64,000 bases of DNA from Adiantum capillus-veneris (taxonomy: Eukaryota > Streptophyta > Polypodiopsida > Polypodiales > Pteridaceae). Below are positions 15,504 to 26,087 of this stretch, in pieces. The notes under the pieces are model-generated. The model saw nothing but the letters and a program-made list of their open reading frames with translations. It made no database searches and had not been told where the DNA came from. The position numbers and the translations under genes were made by a program. How positions within the stretch are numbered: the stretch's first letter is position 1; every line of letters begins with the position of its first letter. The DNA is taken from assembly GCA_014529385.2 (NCBI GenBank), contig CM043945.1:2516312-2580311 (forward strand), written 5' to 3'.

Positions 15504-17700
15504 TGAATCCTGCTAAAAGAGGTATCTATCATCTCCGTGTTGAGTTGGAAGATGAATATTCCCCTCTCCAAAAAAGAAATAGGCTTTGTGAAACTCCTCC
15601 TTCTACCATAGAAGCATTGAGATTATAACAAAATAAGCACATTGATCTATGGTAGATTGTATCCCATAGACATTATAACCAAATGCAGCCCACGATTTTT
15701 CAATTGTTCTTTGTTGATGAGATTTGTAGGAGATGGTATGAAAGGGCTATTAGGCTAACCTTGCATCACATAGGGCCATTCTTAAGCTGGAAAACCATTT
15801 GCTACTATAGTTGAAGGATTCTCTTAATCAGCAGCTTCAAGAAAGTAAGGAGAAGGTAAAGAACCTCCAATCATTATTGAATACAATGAGAAGAAAGAGG
15901 ACAGAGCTTGGGATTAGACAAAGACAAAGGAAGCTAAAGAATATAGAGAGTCTCAAGCAAGGAGGTGGAGGCTACAACAGAAGAATCAAGTAGTGATGTA
16001 AAATTGCTTTTAAAAAAAATCAAATTGATATTTGTTTTGCAAGTTGGTATCTTTGGGTGCTATAGTCTTTCTTTGTGTTTACCTCAGGTCCTTAGTTCAA
16101 CTAGACTGTTCACAATGAAACATGAGAGGTGCATCACAATGATTTTGTGAAGTGATTCCACCTGTTATTGCTGTCAACCTATTGAATGAAAGAAGATTTA
16201 GGGTTTCTAGGCAAAAATGCATCAATGGATTTTTGCAAAGTTTTACTTTCGAGAAAGATGAAGTTCAAGGCACTTTGGACAAAGTTGGAATCAGTAGGGA
16301 AGGTTACCAAAAGTTGTTCAAGCTAATCAGTAGGGCAAGAAACCTGAAGCAGTCAAGAGTGAAGGGGTCCTTTCTTCCAAAGCCATCAGTTGCTCAACAT
16401 GCCAAGCTCATAATTAATTCCAAGGTCATGGAGATGCTTAGAGAGCCTTTCCACATCAATGAAATATATCCTGGTAAGAAGAAACACCTCAAGTTTAACT
16501 CTTTCAACAATCTGTTCTTTGACTTGAGAACTTTGAAGAGGGCAATGATAAAATTCCATGACCTTCAACATACTGAGGTGAATGGGTAAGCCATTTTTGT
16601 CATCAAATTAGATGAGAGTGAATTGTGAAGGGTAGAAAGCTTGAGAGAGTATCAATAACCCTCATAAATAGATCTCTTCATACCATAGAGGGGAGAAAAA
16701 ACCATAAAAATTTTAGTGTGCAATCAGAGAAGAACATTTGGTGGTTGGGTGCTTTTAAGGTTGATATTGAAGATTTAAATGTGTTGAATTAGGTGTTCCA
16801 CCACACTAGTATCCATGCAATAATCAAAGCTCAATAGACTGGAGAGGAGCTAGATATTGAGGGCTTTGGTAGGTACAAGTTGGAATGGCACATGGGGGAA
16901 ATTAAAGACACCTAAGTGTATGTACAATTTGTTAAGGGGTGCCAATGCCAAAAGCCCTTGTATCTTTTGCATGGGTGCAACAAAGGAGCTAAATCCTGCT
17001 AATTGAAAAAAATCCCCAGATAAACACTTAATCCAAACTTTCAAGTTGTTTTAGACATTCCCCTTTCAAATGTCCACCATTGCATATTGCATGCACTTTT
17101 CTTTCTATGATAAAAGTCATTAGGTAAAGAATGACCTCTCCAACTTTAAGGAAGAGTTGAACAAATTCAATAAAGCTATGACAAGTGCTTGGAGATCAGA
17201 GAACTTCACACACTACATGATAGATATTACCCTTTCAAATGTCCACCATTGCACACTACATGTACTTTTCTTTCTGTGATAAAAGTCATTAGGTAAAGAA
17301 TGACCTCTCCAACTTTAAGAAAGAGTTGAACAAATTCAATAAAGCTATGACAAGTGCTTGGAGATCAGACAACTTCACACACTACATAGTAATACTTATG
17401 AATTTTGATTTTACTTATTTGCTTCAATACTTGCATAAGTTGCTAAAGAAATCATCTTTTTTTTGCGTGCAACACATTATCTACAATAGCACTCTTGGTT
17501 TGTAAAGAAATTGGAAGCTTGTTAATCTGGTCTACTCAAGGTATGGAGAAGTCCCACTATCAAGCAAGAACCAAATTTTTCAAACATACTAGACATGGTG
17601 GAGGAGCTCAAAAAGCTAATATCTTGCTTGAAGTATTCCAGTGGTTTATAGAAAAGTGTGGCATAGAACAATATCACAAGAGAGTAAACAATTATTAGAC
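15504..17700 (+). pseudogene. Broken gene of unrecognised family (transposon-like)
   Basis: Short plus-strand frames line up as pieces of one protein. They are 15504-15628 (MNPAKRGIYHLRVELEDEY...), a basic coiled-coil-like piece at 15811-15993, an intact 145-codon frame at 16152-16589 rich in basic and hydrophobic residues, then out-of-frame blocks LLRGANAKSPCIFCMGATKE (about 16928-16987) and VKNDLSNFKEELNKFN (about 17122-17168), and a final frame at 17495-17698 with QGMEKSHYQARTKFFKH followed by T-R-H-G-G-G. A C-x2-C and the conserved-looking QGME..H block suggest a nuclease or transposase-like protein of the kind seen in multicopy eukaryotic ORFs, but I cannot name the family. A TATA-like TTATATTTATAC lies at about 15289. 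Stops, frameshifts and a 169-bp internal duplication show that it is dead. Confidence 0.5.
17061..17388 (+). repeat. Tandem duplication, 169-bp unit, two copies
   Basis: Copy one runs from 17061 to about 17220 and copy two from 17230 to 17388, both starting CCCTTTCAAATGTCCACCAT and ending TTCACACACTACAT. They are nearly identical. The unit contains coding sequence of the broken gene around it, so the duplication is recent relative to that gene's decay. Confidence 0.9.
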
Positions 17701-18720
17701 AATTCTGATATTGCTACATCTATACAGAAGAGTATACATAAAAGGAAGGATGCATACAATAGATCATATGCAAGTGAAAGATTTTTACAATGGATTTCCA
17801 CTAGAGAGAGAGGCAAGGAAGCAAGTGGGGGATAATGCAAGGATTAGTTATGGATGTTTGATTAAGCTTTTCAGTTTTTCCCCTCCACTTCAAGTACTCC
17901 TGTTTCTTGGAACCCTACAACTGCTTGCTAGGAGAGGCAAGAACATAACTCACCATAGTGCCAAAGTATGCACTTCTTGAGCCCATAAATCTTGGAGAAA
18001 GTCCAAAAACTCTAATGGATTCTTACTTCTTAGGAAGTATGATTTTGTTCACTCCAAGTCTTATTGGATCTCTTCACTTTGAAGCCTCTCCATTTTCTCT
18101 AAAAAATCTATAGGTGTTTCTCCACATCTTGGACATTCACAGCTGATGTGGTTTGCAAAGATTTGAACTTTCCTTTCTGTATTGGAAAAAGAGTCAAAAA
18201 GAGTAAAAATGCAATGTCTTCAATCATAAGCTTACAACCATGCTTTCCATGCCACTCCACAAAGGGTTGATGGACCTTCTTCCAATCATCTTGGAGTAAT
18301 GACAACTTCTTGGAGCCTTTGCTTGGTGTTCAATTGCATGCTTTAAAAACATAATTAAAGTGTATAAAGTTTTCAACCTTGTGCTCCCTCCCTGGTAAGG
18401 TCTACAAAAACCTTTTGATAGTCAAGAATTTCATTGATAAAGCCTTCTAGAAAACTAGATCAAAGGGAGCATTAAAAATTTCTTTCACACAGGAAACCTT
18501 AGATAATTGCTTGGCTTGGTATAGTAGGTCCATCAACTTGTCCTCACTTGTCTCCTCAACCTCTTCATTGTCAACACCCTATAAAGTCTTTCTAGTCACC
18601 TTTTCTGCACAAGGAAGAACAAAAAAATCTTAAAATATCTTATACTAGGTTAAAAGATTGGTCCTATACTTAGTAAAAGGATTGGTCATGTTGATTCTTC
18701 AAAACAATTGGTCTTATGTC
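17701..18720. other. Non-coding stretch, nothing recognised
   Basis: Short frames only. A minus-strand frame at 18108-18305 (65 codons) has no recognisable motif. Confidence 0.4.
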
Positions 18721-19085
18721 GTCCCTACACAAAAATAGAGCATCCAGACGCATGTCTAGGTGATCTAATTTTTCATAGGGACCGAATATAAGAAGGATTG
18801 GATAATATTGTTGTTATACAAAATAAGTAAAGTATAATGACAATGATGTCATTGCTATGCGAAAATAGAGCATACGGACGCATATTTTTGCATAAGGGCA
18901 ACATAAGCAATATTGTTATTCGAAAATAGAGCACTTGGAGGCATGTCTGATTGTTCTATTTTTGCATAGCAATGAGACATTAGGGGAAAAAATTTCTTGC
19001 ATATAATCATAAGGATGTGTTGATGCTATGCGATTTATGTGTATTCGACAAGGCATCCGTGTACGTTATGCTTGCATAGGGATGA
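18721..19085. repeat. Array of short inverted repeats (hairpins), left part
   Basis: Four foldback units lie at about 18721-18782, 18852-18902, 18912-18972 and 19020-19085. Arms carry (G/C)AAAATAGAGCA and its complement, with an inner GACGCATGTC-like centre. In the first, a 30-nt left arm starting GTCCCTACACAAAAATAGAG pairs with a right arm ending TCATAGGGAC with about six mismatches. The third is also clear. The second has lost part of its right arm and the fourth is weak. The family continues at 22711 beyond the inserted copia element. Confidence 0.75.
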
Positions 19086-19406
19086 TGTAAAGTGTGAGCT
19101 TTGTCCTAAAGTGTGAGTCAAGGAGAGGAGAGTGGTTTTATCCCACATACTGTGGAGCAAGGATGTAGAGCTATTTAAAGCTCATTTTCATGAATGAACA
19201 ACACAACTCCATTTTGCACTACATACTTGTCTATGGTGAGCTTGTGCTAAGCTAAGTCAATACTCAAGATTGTGTTTATGAGTCCAAGCTAATTCTAGCT
19301 TGGAACCTAATTCACTTGAGTGATAATCTTGCTTGCACACACACTCACACATTGACACTATGTTTCTCTTTCATCCACCCTAGCTAGCACGATCCCATTC
19401 CCAACA
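19086..19406 (+). repeat. 5' LTR of gag-only copia element
   Basis: Starts TGTAAAGTGTGAGC and ends CCCATTCCCAACA. A TATTTAAA box at 19172-19179 is a plausible promoter. Relative to the 3' LTR it keeps a short TTTATGAGTCC segment that the other has lost. Confidence 0.92.
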
Positions 19407-19408
19407 TT

Positions 19409-19420
19409 TGGTATCAGAGC
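19409..19420 (+). promoter_or_regulatory. Copia primer binding site (initiator-Met tRNA)
   Basis: TGGTATCAGAGC starts 2 bases after the 5' LTR end, complementary to the 3' end of initiator-Met tRNA. Confidence 0.92.
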
Positions 19421-20099
19421 TTGGGTATGCTAGCTAGGCTTGCTATCATGCACTTGCATGTTTGCACAATTAGCATTCATTGATCATCATTAGCTAGATC
19501 CATTAGGTTTGCTCTTTCACTGCATAACGCATGCCTAATTAGTATTCCAGTAGCTAGCATGAGCATGCTCTTGAGCTAAAGACTCTTGGGCCACTACTCA
19601 CTGGCCAATTGGAAGCCTAATTAGAATTTGAGTACATTAATTTAGCCATTACGAACTTGTATTTTTCATTCAAAATATTCTCCTTATTTTAGCAAAATTG
19701 GCACTCACCATTGGTGTGTGTATGTAACCCCATTCGAGAGCTTCGCATCAAGCCCACCCATGCTAAAATCGCACTCAATTTGCCTATTCTAGAGCTTGCT
19801 CAATTTTGCTCTCATACATGCCCTCAATCTCTGGTTTTGCCTGCAAATTTAAGGCCCAAATTGTGTGTGTGTGTGCCATCCTGCTGCAGTTCCTTTTTTT
19901 GAAACACCCGATGTGTGTGTGTAGCTAGAATTTTGAAGGCCAAGCCCCACAAGCCTCCAAAATTGTGGTGAGAACTAGCCTTTAACAAAATAACTAAAGC
20001 CTTTTTGGGCCACACCCCTAAGGACGGCGCCCACCCACTGGGCAGACTGCAGACAACGGTAAATCAATTTGTAAGGGAAGTTCGGGTCTGCGATTGGAC

Positions 20100-20340
20100 C
20101 GGGACCGCTGATCGGTGAAAGAAAAACGGAATCCAGCGCATCCGGTGGCCTCAAATCCCCACAGCGACTGCGTCCTCTGGAATCGCTCACAGCTCACGGT
20201 CGGCCGACAACTGCCCGATCTCCTGCCCGCTTACCCGTGCGTGCCCAAAAAGGCTGCCCAGTTCCCGCCCATGCCTGGCCTGCCCCCGCTGCCCGATAAG
20301 CTACCCGCCTTACCCGGAGCCGTTGTAAGAACCATTTCCC
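20100..20340 (+). other. GC-rich leader segment
   Basis: This part of the gag leader is clearly more GC- and CpG-rich than its surroundings and could encode a proline-rich peptide (90-codon frame at 20115-20387). Its position between primer site and gag suggests leader rather than a gene. It may be captured sequence. Confidence 0.4.
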
Positions 20341-20622
20341 ACGGTATTACCGCACAAGGTGCCTGTCGAATTGGTCTCATATTCTAAGGCTTTGAAGCCT
20401 TCCAAACAACACAAAGGTACCAGATCGATTTGGTCCCCTATCCCAAGACTTTGAAGCCTCCCAAACCACACAAGGGCATCAAACCTCAAAGATTTTCAAA
20501 GCATCTACACGGATCTTCAAAGGCGGCCATCAATCCCTCAAAAGGGAATAAAGCAATCAACATAGACATTTCTTGTGAAGAGTGACTTCACTCTGTGAAG
20601 AGGAGCTTCACAAAGAAATAGA

Positions 20623-20624
<2 letters not shown>

Positions 20625-20692
<68 letters not shown>
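20625..20692. repeat. (CT)n microsatellite in gag leader
   Basis: About 34 CT repeats, about 120 bp upstream of the gag start. Leader CT/GA tracts of this sort can act as promoter-proximal or packaging elements, but nothing here proves it. Confidence 0.95.
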
Positions 20693-20696
<4 letters not shown>

Positions 20697-20812
20697 AAAC
20701 CCTAAAGCCATTGCAACCAAGCACGACAACTTGCCAATAAAATTTTGCTCATGTAAAGAGGTAGACACTGGCTAGGAAAATCTCCTAAGCTAAGACCCCT
20801 CTGTTAGCACAA

Positions 20813-21949
20813 ATGGGGGACAAGAGAATAGAAAAATTCAACAGGGAGGGATTTCACACTTGGCAAACAAAGTTAAGAGGATACCTTATGAAAAAATGTT
20901 TGTGGTCTGTCATCAGCACTGCCCTCGAGCAGCAAACTGAACCCGATGGAGTGCACACTAGGGCAACTACACTCATAGCAAGTGCACAAAATTTGGCCAA
21001 AGATGAACAAGCATTGGGAATCATCATTACCTCCTTGCATGACAACTATGTGCACTTCATAGATGAATGTAAGCATGCACATGATGCCTGGCATGTCCTA
21101 GAAAGTACTTTCGGAGCCAGGGTCAAAAGAAGTAAAGTTAGTCTCAAAAGGCAACTTTACAAAATCACCATGATTGTAGGGGAGGACATTGCTAGCCTAG
21201 TAAATAGGCTTAAAAGCATTGTCACACAGCTCACCTACATCCAGGTTGAAGTGCCAGAAGATGACCAAGTGGCCATACTATTAAGTGCACTTCCACCCTC
21301 CTATGACCACTTAGTCACGATTCTTGAAGAAATAGAACCAGCGCCACCATTCCAAGATGTCATCAACTCAATCCAAGCAAAAGAAAGAAAGCAAAGAGGT
21401 TCACTAACCTCATCAGGAGGAGTTTTTATTGCAACGTCCTCAAGGGCAAGGTATTCGCCATCGACATCGACAAATGGAAGAAAGTGTTATGAATGTGGAA
21501 GAATGGGACACGTAGCAAAGGACTGCTACACAAACAAACCTTGCAACACATGCGGTAAGAAAGGACACCCTCCTTCTCGGTGCTACTCAAACAGAGGCAG
21601 TGGCAGTGGAGAAAGCATCACCAGTAGAAGCAACAACAGAGGTCATGAAGGGAAGAGACCCATCAAAGGATCTGCTCACATCGTAGAAGACAAAGAAATG
21701 AAGACAAGAGCAATCTTGTCTTTTATGAAGACCCATTTTGAAGATGCCGCCTCTCTACTTGTAGGGGAGGACTTTTATTCCTGTGTGGATTTTATCATCC
21801 TGTGTGGATATCACCATCCTTTGTGGATTCTGTCAGCCTATGTGGATATTACCATCCTGTGTGGATACCAACTTATCATCCTGTGTGGATATTGCATCTT
21901 CAATACTTTGTCACAGTCCAAAGCTCAAGGGGAGGATTGTAAAGTGTGA
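20813..21949 (+). CDS. gag: Copia gag polyprotein (378 codons)
   Basis: Structural capsid/nucleocapsid protein of a Ty1/copia retrotransposon; it would form cytoplasmic virus-like particles around element RNA. The N-terminus (KFNREGFHTWQTKLRGYLM) is the typical gag start of plant copia elements. A helical capsid region of the UBN2/Retrotran_gag_2 type covers about residues 20-200, including the FIDECKHAHDAWHVLESTF block. Two zinc knuckles follow: CYECGRMGHVAKDC at 225-238 and CNTCGKKGHPPSRC at 244-257. Residues from about 320 onward come from a 19-bp direct-repeat tract read in rotating frames, and the last codons run into the 3' LTR, so the natural C-terminus is probably eroded. Protease does not follow. 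No stop or frameshift interrupts the gag domains, so it could still be expressed from the 5' LTR. Confidence 0.92.
   Translation: MGDKRIEKFNREGFHTWQTKLRGYLMKKCLWSVISTALEQQTEPDGVHTRATTLIASAQNLAKDEQALGIIITSLHDNYVHFIDECKHAHDAWHVLESTFGARVKRSKVSLKRQLYKITMIVGEDIASLVNRLKSIVTQLTYIQVEVPEDDQVAILLSALPPSYDHLVTILEEIEPAPPFQDVINSIQAKERKQRGSLTSSGGVFIATSSRARYSPSTSTNGRKCYECGRMGHVAKDCYTNKPCNTCGKKGHPPSRCYSNRGSGSGESITSRSNNRGHEGKRPIKGSAHIVEDKEMKTRAILSFMKTHFEDAASLLVGEDFYSCVDFIILCGYHHPLWILSAYVDITILCGYQLIILCGYCIFNTLSQSKAQGEDCKV
21780..21890 (+). repeat. 19-bp direct repeats before the copia 3' LTR
   Basis: CC(T/A)(G/T/A)TGTGGAT-type words start at 21780, 21799, 21818, 21837 and 21856, an exact 19-bp step, with a sixth at 21880. 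Because 19 is not a multiple of three, the coding frame rotates through the repeat. Confidence 0.9.
21926..21937 (+). other. Polypurine tract of gag-only copia element
   Basis: CAAGGGGAGGAT ends directly at the 3' LTR start, the expected place for plus-strand priming. Confidence 0.85.
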
Positions 21950-22249
21950 GCTTTGTCCTAAAGTGTGAGTCAAGGAGAGGAGAGTGGTTTTATCCCACAT
22001 ACTGTGGAGCAAGGTTGTAGAGCTATTTAAAGCTCATTTTCATGAATGAACAACACAACTCCATTTTGCACTACATGCTTGTCTATGGTGAGCTTGTGCT
22101 AAGCTAAGTCAATACTCAAGATTGTGTCAAGATAATTCTATCTTGGAACCTAATTCACTTGAGTGATAATCTTGCTTACACACACACTCACACATTGACA
22201 CTATGTTTCTCTTTCATCCACCCTAGCTAGCACGATCCCATTCCCAACA
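21938..22249 (+). repeat. 3' LTR of gag-only copia element
   Basis: Matches the 5' LTR almost base for base apart from a roughly 15-bp deletion near 22127-22145. Confidence 0.92.
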
Positions 22250-22710
22250 TATGACACACTTTATATTTGCATTGAAAAAAATGTTCTAAAAAAACAATCC
22301 AATGAAATTTGTACCTTTGTGTTTTCTTAACAACATTTTGAGCTTTCTTGAGTTTTTATATATATACAAAAATCTTAACAAAATATGAAGTATGGATAAA
22401 AAATGACATATAGAAGCATTTTGAGAGCTATAAATAGTATTTCAATCATGAACCTCGAAACACGTGCACAATGGTAAAATCCATGCACAAGGGTCTATGT
22501 ATCATAAATTATGTCAATTCAAATTTTATCTAGGTAATTTGCATCCAAACAATTTTTTCTTGTCAACTCTATTCTTCTCCCCACATTGCTCCACAAGGTC
22601 AATTTAGACCGGATCTTCTCCTCATTTTCTAAACTCTCATTTTTGGATGCTCATTGTAAGGTGAAATTTTGTAATCTTAATGCTTTCTTTGTAAATTCTT
22701 CAATCCATTT
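22250..22710. other. AT-rich stretch, nothing recognised
   Basis: No coding motif. It separates the copia 3' LTR from the continuation of the hairpin array. Confidence 0.4.
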
Positions 22711-22969
22711 TTGCTACGCAAAAATAGTGTAGGTGAATGCATGTCCGACTACACTATTTGCACATAGCAATGACATAATAGCTTTTTAATTTTTTTTTCA
22801 TGGTTGTGTCTTCTCTATGCAAAAATATTGTAGCCGGATGCATGTCCGACTACACTGCTTTTGCATAGCAACGACATAATAACTTTTTTGAATTTTTTTC
22901 GTGCTTGTGTCTTCTCTATGCAGAAATAGTGTACCTAGATGCATGTTTGACTATACTATTTTTGCATAG
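22711..22969. repeat. Array of short inverted repeats (hairpins), right part
   Basis: Three foldback units about 100 bp apart, at 22711-22770, 22815-22868 and 22916-22969. Each begins CTA(T/C)GCA(A/G)AAATA and ends with the near-complement TTTGCATAG (CACATAG in the first), with a GATGCATGTCCGA-type centre that itself folds. Spacers carry TGTGTCTTCT. They are the same family as 18721-19085, from which they are now separated by the copia insertion. Confidence 0.85.
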
Positions 22970-23094
22970 GGAGGACACAAAGGCTTTTGTATAATTATTT
23001 TTTATGGTGTACTGCTAACACGAAAAGGGAGAGCCACACATATACATAAGTTTTGTGCAAGGAGGTCACAATCAAGAAAATTTTTATAGTAAAA

Positions 23095-23424
23095 CTCAAA
23101 AAATGGTGATTTTGACCCCGCCAGTGCGTCTGGAAGGCCCAAAAACCTTAGGATCGACTCCCACGTCGCCTCTTTTGGACAATCGAAGAGGGAAAAACAT
23201 CAAAAAAAGCCTCCCAAAATGTTATGTCCTCCCTGTGCAAATTTAGTGTATGCGGAGGGGCCTTTGCATACACTAAATTTGGATAGGGAGGACACAACAT
23301 TGTGAGAGGCTTTTTTTGACTTTTTTCCCTCTTTGAGTGTCCAAAAGAGGCAACTTAGGAGTTGATCCTAGGGTTTTTGGGCCTTTCAGACGCACTGGCA
23401 ATGTCAAAATCACCATATTTTGAG
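23095..23424. repeat. 330-bp near-perfect inverted repeat (foldback)
   Basis: The left arm 23095-23253 and right arm 23266-23424 are reverse complements over 159 bp with about 19 mismatches and no gaps by eye (about 88%), leaving a 12-bp loop. The inner arm (TTTAGTGTATGC with its complement) resembles the stems of the neighbouring short hairpins, so this may be a longer member or founder of that family. A transcript would fold into a long double-stranded RNA. No ORF of note. Confidence 0.92.
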
Positions 23425-24480
23425 CCACATTGTTTGTTTTTTAAAATTTGAGTTAGTTTTAGTACCTTGCTTAAAGAATTTCAAGGATATTCTAAATTAT
23501 ATACTTCATTTTACTTATACTATGGCTGATGATACAAGGAGGGAAAGTCATTAATGGCAAGGACCAAGCAGCTACTAGGAAGGTTCATAAAGGGGAGATG
23601 AAGAAGGAGGAGCTACATGACGAATCAAAAGAAAACCAAGGAGAGAGCTCAAAGCAAGAATAAAATTTTGTACCTAAAAGCCTATCTCTTAAGGAAGGAA
23701 TTGATACTAAGATTCCATATCATACTCTTTTAGAGAAGAGAATATTTTTTCAAAGAGTAATATGCTTCAGAAAGATTAGGAGAGCACAGAAGGCACTCAT
23801 GTGGCAATTTATAGGCTTCCTTTCTAGAAACTTTGTAGGCATGTTACATAATAACTCAAAATAGATATGAGGTGGAACATTTTGCAAAAAGCACATAGCA
23901 TTTTGTAAAGAATTCACAATATCCCTTTTTGTAAGTCAACATTTTGTATAGCTAGAAACCCCTTGTAAAATCAAATATTTTGATTGTAAATTGAGTAAAT
24001 ACAAGTAAATTTAAGCAAAGGCTTCCATTGTTATAATTTCATTGTCTCCAAACAAGTGTAACTTTCAATATAGTCTTTCAAATTTTGTTGCAATTGTGGC
24101 AGTCCTTGGATATGGTTTTACATGTTTATTCCCATCTAATATTGTTGAAATTAGGATGTCAATCCCCAAAGCATAATCCATTCCATCTTCTACATCTACA
24201 CTTGGAGGGCCTAAGAGTTGAGATGATGAAAATTAGTTCAAAGTATGCCTCTACCTTCTCTTCTACTTCCTCCTCTACCTTCTCCACCTCTATGGTCCTC
24301 TACTCATCCTAATTTCTTTTTCTTCTTCTCCTTGTTCTTGCTCACAAAAAATGAGGAAGAGGAGAATGCGTCCTTACCCATATTCTATACGTATTGCCCA
24401 TTGTAAGTGTATATGGGTGATTTTTGAAAACTGACTTGAGCTACTTATAGTGTTATAATGTGAGGGATGACAAGACTGTG

Positions 24481-24557
24481 GTATGACAACACTTTATTTT
24501 TCTAACATACAAACACCATGGTATGACAACACTTTATTTTTCTAACATACAAACACC
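24481..24557. repeat. 40-bp tandem duplication
   Basis: GTATGACAACACTTTATTTT followed by TCTAACATACAAACACC occurs twice, starting at 24481 and 24521, without mismatch. Confidence 0.95.
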
Positions 24558-24940
24558 AAACAAGATTGAGGGCATGACATTGACATACATTTTTTCATCT
24601 AACCACAACAAAGCCTTACAAAATGAAAACCAATAAGATGAGACATTTGTACCAAACAAGTAATTGCCAAAGTTAATTGGCATTGATATCAACATATTTT
24701 GTACAAAATGATGATTGTAGGGAACAATTGATACAAAATTCCAACAACATTAGCAATAGTGTAGGAGTCTAACTAAGGAGTAGTCCCCGGGAATTCACCA
24801 TGTAAAACTTATCGCACCACGTGAGTGCAAGGGAGGGTTTTTTTTTTACAAGTTACATAAGCGTATAAGTTAGGGGCAGGTCTCCAATAATTTATCTCGC
24901 AAGCTTAACAATAAGGGAGGGGGTATCATATTTATTGGTT

Positions 24941-24957
24941 GGGGGGGGGGGGGGGGG
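24941..24957 (+). repeat. Run of 17 G
   Basis: Uninterrupted G tract in G-rich context. It could form a quadruplex, or its length could be a sequencing estimate. Confidence 0.8.
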
Positions 24958-26087
24958 AGTGAGAAAGGGGAAAAATGAGAGGAAGTTTTTGTGTTTCAAA
25001 ATTATGGCTTCCCAAAAGAGTCTTCCCTTGAGCTTTTGAGTCAATAGCTATAAAGATACATGCAAGAACTAACACTGCTTTGTATCAATTACTTGTTTTG
25101 TGACTATTGTTCATTTGTTGAGGGATGAAATCTATAAAGAGTTTGTATAGATGCAAATTTACACAAAGAACCTAGCACAACTTTATGACCATGTTTTTTT
25201 AGAATTGGACAAGTAGCTAGAGTGCAAGTTGAGCGGGTACATAGTTTGAAAGTCAAACTAAGACACATTGAGGGTACATCTACTTATCAACTAAGTGGTT
25301 CCTTAGCACGTTGCCAATCACTATGCTACTCGCTCTTTGACTAGTTTTACTCAGCTAGATCATGTGAGACCTAAATTTCATATGTAAGATAGGGGTATGA
25401 TAATTTCTTGCATTGATTGTCATATAAGCGTAGAAAGGGGGGTCATATTCCCTAATATGAGTCGTATATAGGGGTTTTATTAAAGTTGTTCGCTCGCAGG
25501 TGGCGTCCCGGTTTTATATAGAGTGAATCCCCCGGGGGAGTAGTTTAGCTTGGTTGTAGATGGACAATCCCTTTTGAAACTTCTTGGCATAGAAATTTCT
25601 TTCAATCCTTATCAAGACTTTCAAGTAATATTATAAAAAAGGGAAAGTAAAACTATGCCTCATAGAAGCAAAGAATGCTAGAAAGAAGGACATCATTATC
25701 TACACACCTTTCCATCTATCTACAGAAAAATCTATATGTGCATTGTGTAGATCTTGCCTCATTTAGTGCAATGTGTACATGGATCTTATCTTCAAGGTGT
25801 CCATGTGTTCACGGTTTATCCACATATCAATGTCCTAGAACATGGAAGTATACCCCCTTCTCTACCAGAGACCCATGAGTTCTCCCTTTGTAAAGTTCCT
25901 CCCCAATGTAACCAAGGTTAGACATCCAAAATGTCCATGGTACACTCCACCATTTTCCATTCCTCTATGCTTTGGAGATAGAGATGTGTAAGAAGTAGAG
26001 TAGCACAAAGCAAGCAAAAAATATAATAATCATAAGAGAAAAGTACCACAAACAACCGAAAGAAAACTGAAAATAATAGTCACCATA

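Larger units (their letters stand above)
19086..22249 (+). mobile_element. Non-autonomous Ty1/copia element with gag only
   Basis: Two LTRs of 321 bp (19086-19406) and 312 bp (21938-22249), both TGTAAAGTG...CCCAACA, flank a 2.5-kb internal region. The only retroelement protein inside is gag. No protease, integrase, reverse transcriptase or RNase H is present, so mobilisation would need pol from another copia element. Flanking 5-mers GATGA (left) and TATGA (right) look like a target-site duplication with one change. Apart from about 15 bp missing in the 3' LTR, the LTRs differ by few bases, which points to a fairly recent insertion. It landed in the hairpin array, just after a CATAGG unit end. 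Confidence 0.9.
23425..26087. other. Non-coding stretch with small local repeats
   Basis: No gene recognised. If the gypsy pol at 26088-29073 kept a 3' LTR it would lie here, but I cannot find a copy to pair with. It holds a 40-bp tandem duplication (24481-24557) and a run of 17 G (24941-24957). Confidence 0.4.

Noticed and set aside
20115-20387. Proline-rich protein gene
   Set aside because: It lies in the gag leader of a copia element and its composition follows from the GC-rich stretch.
18721-22969. CRISPR array
   Set aside because: The regularly spaced units are hairpins in an LTR-retrotransposon-rich plant genome, with variable arms and no cas genes.
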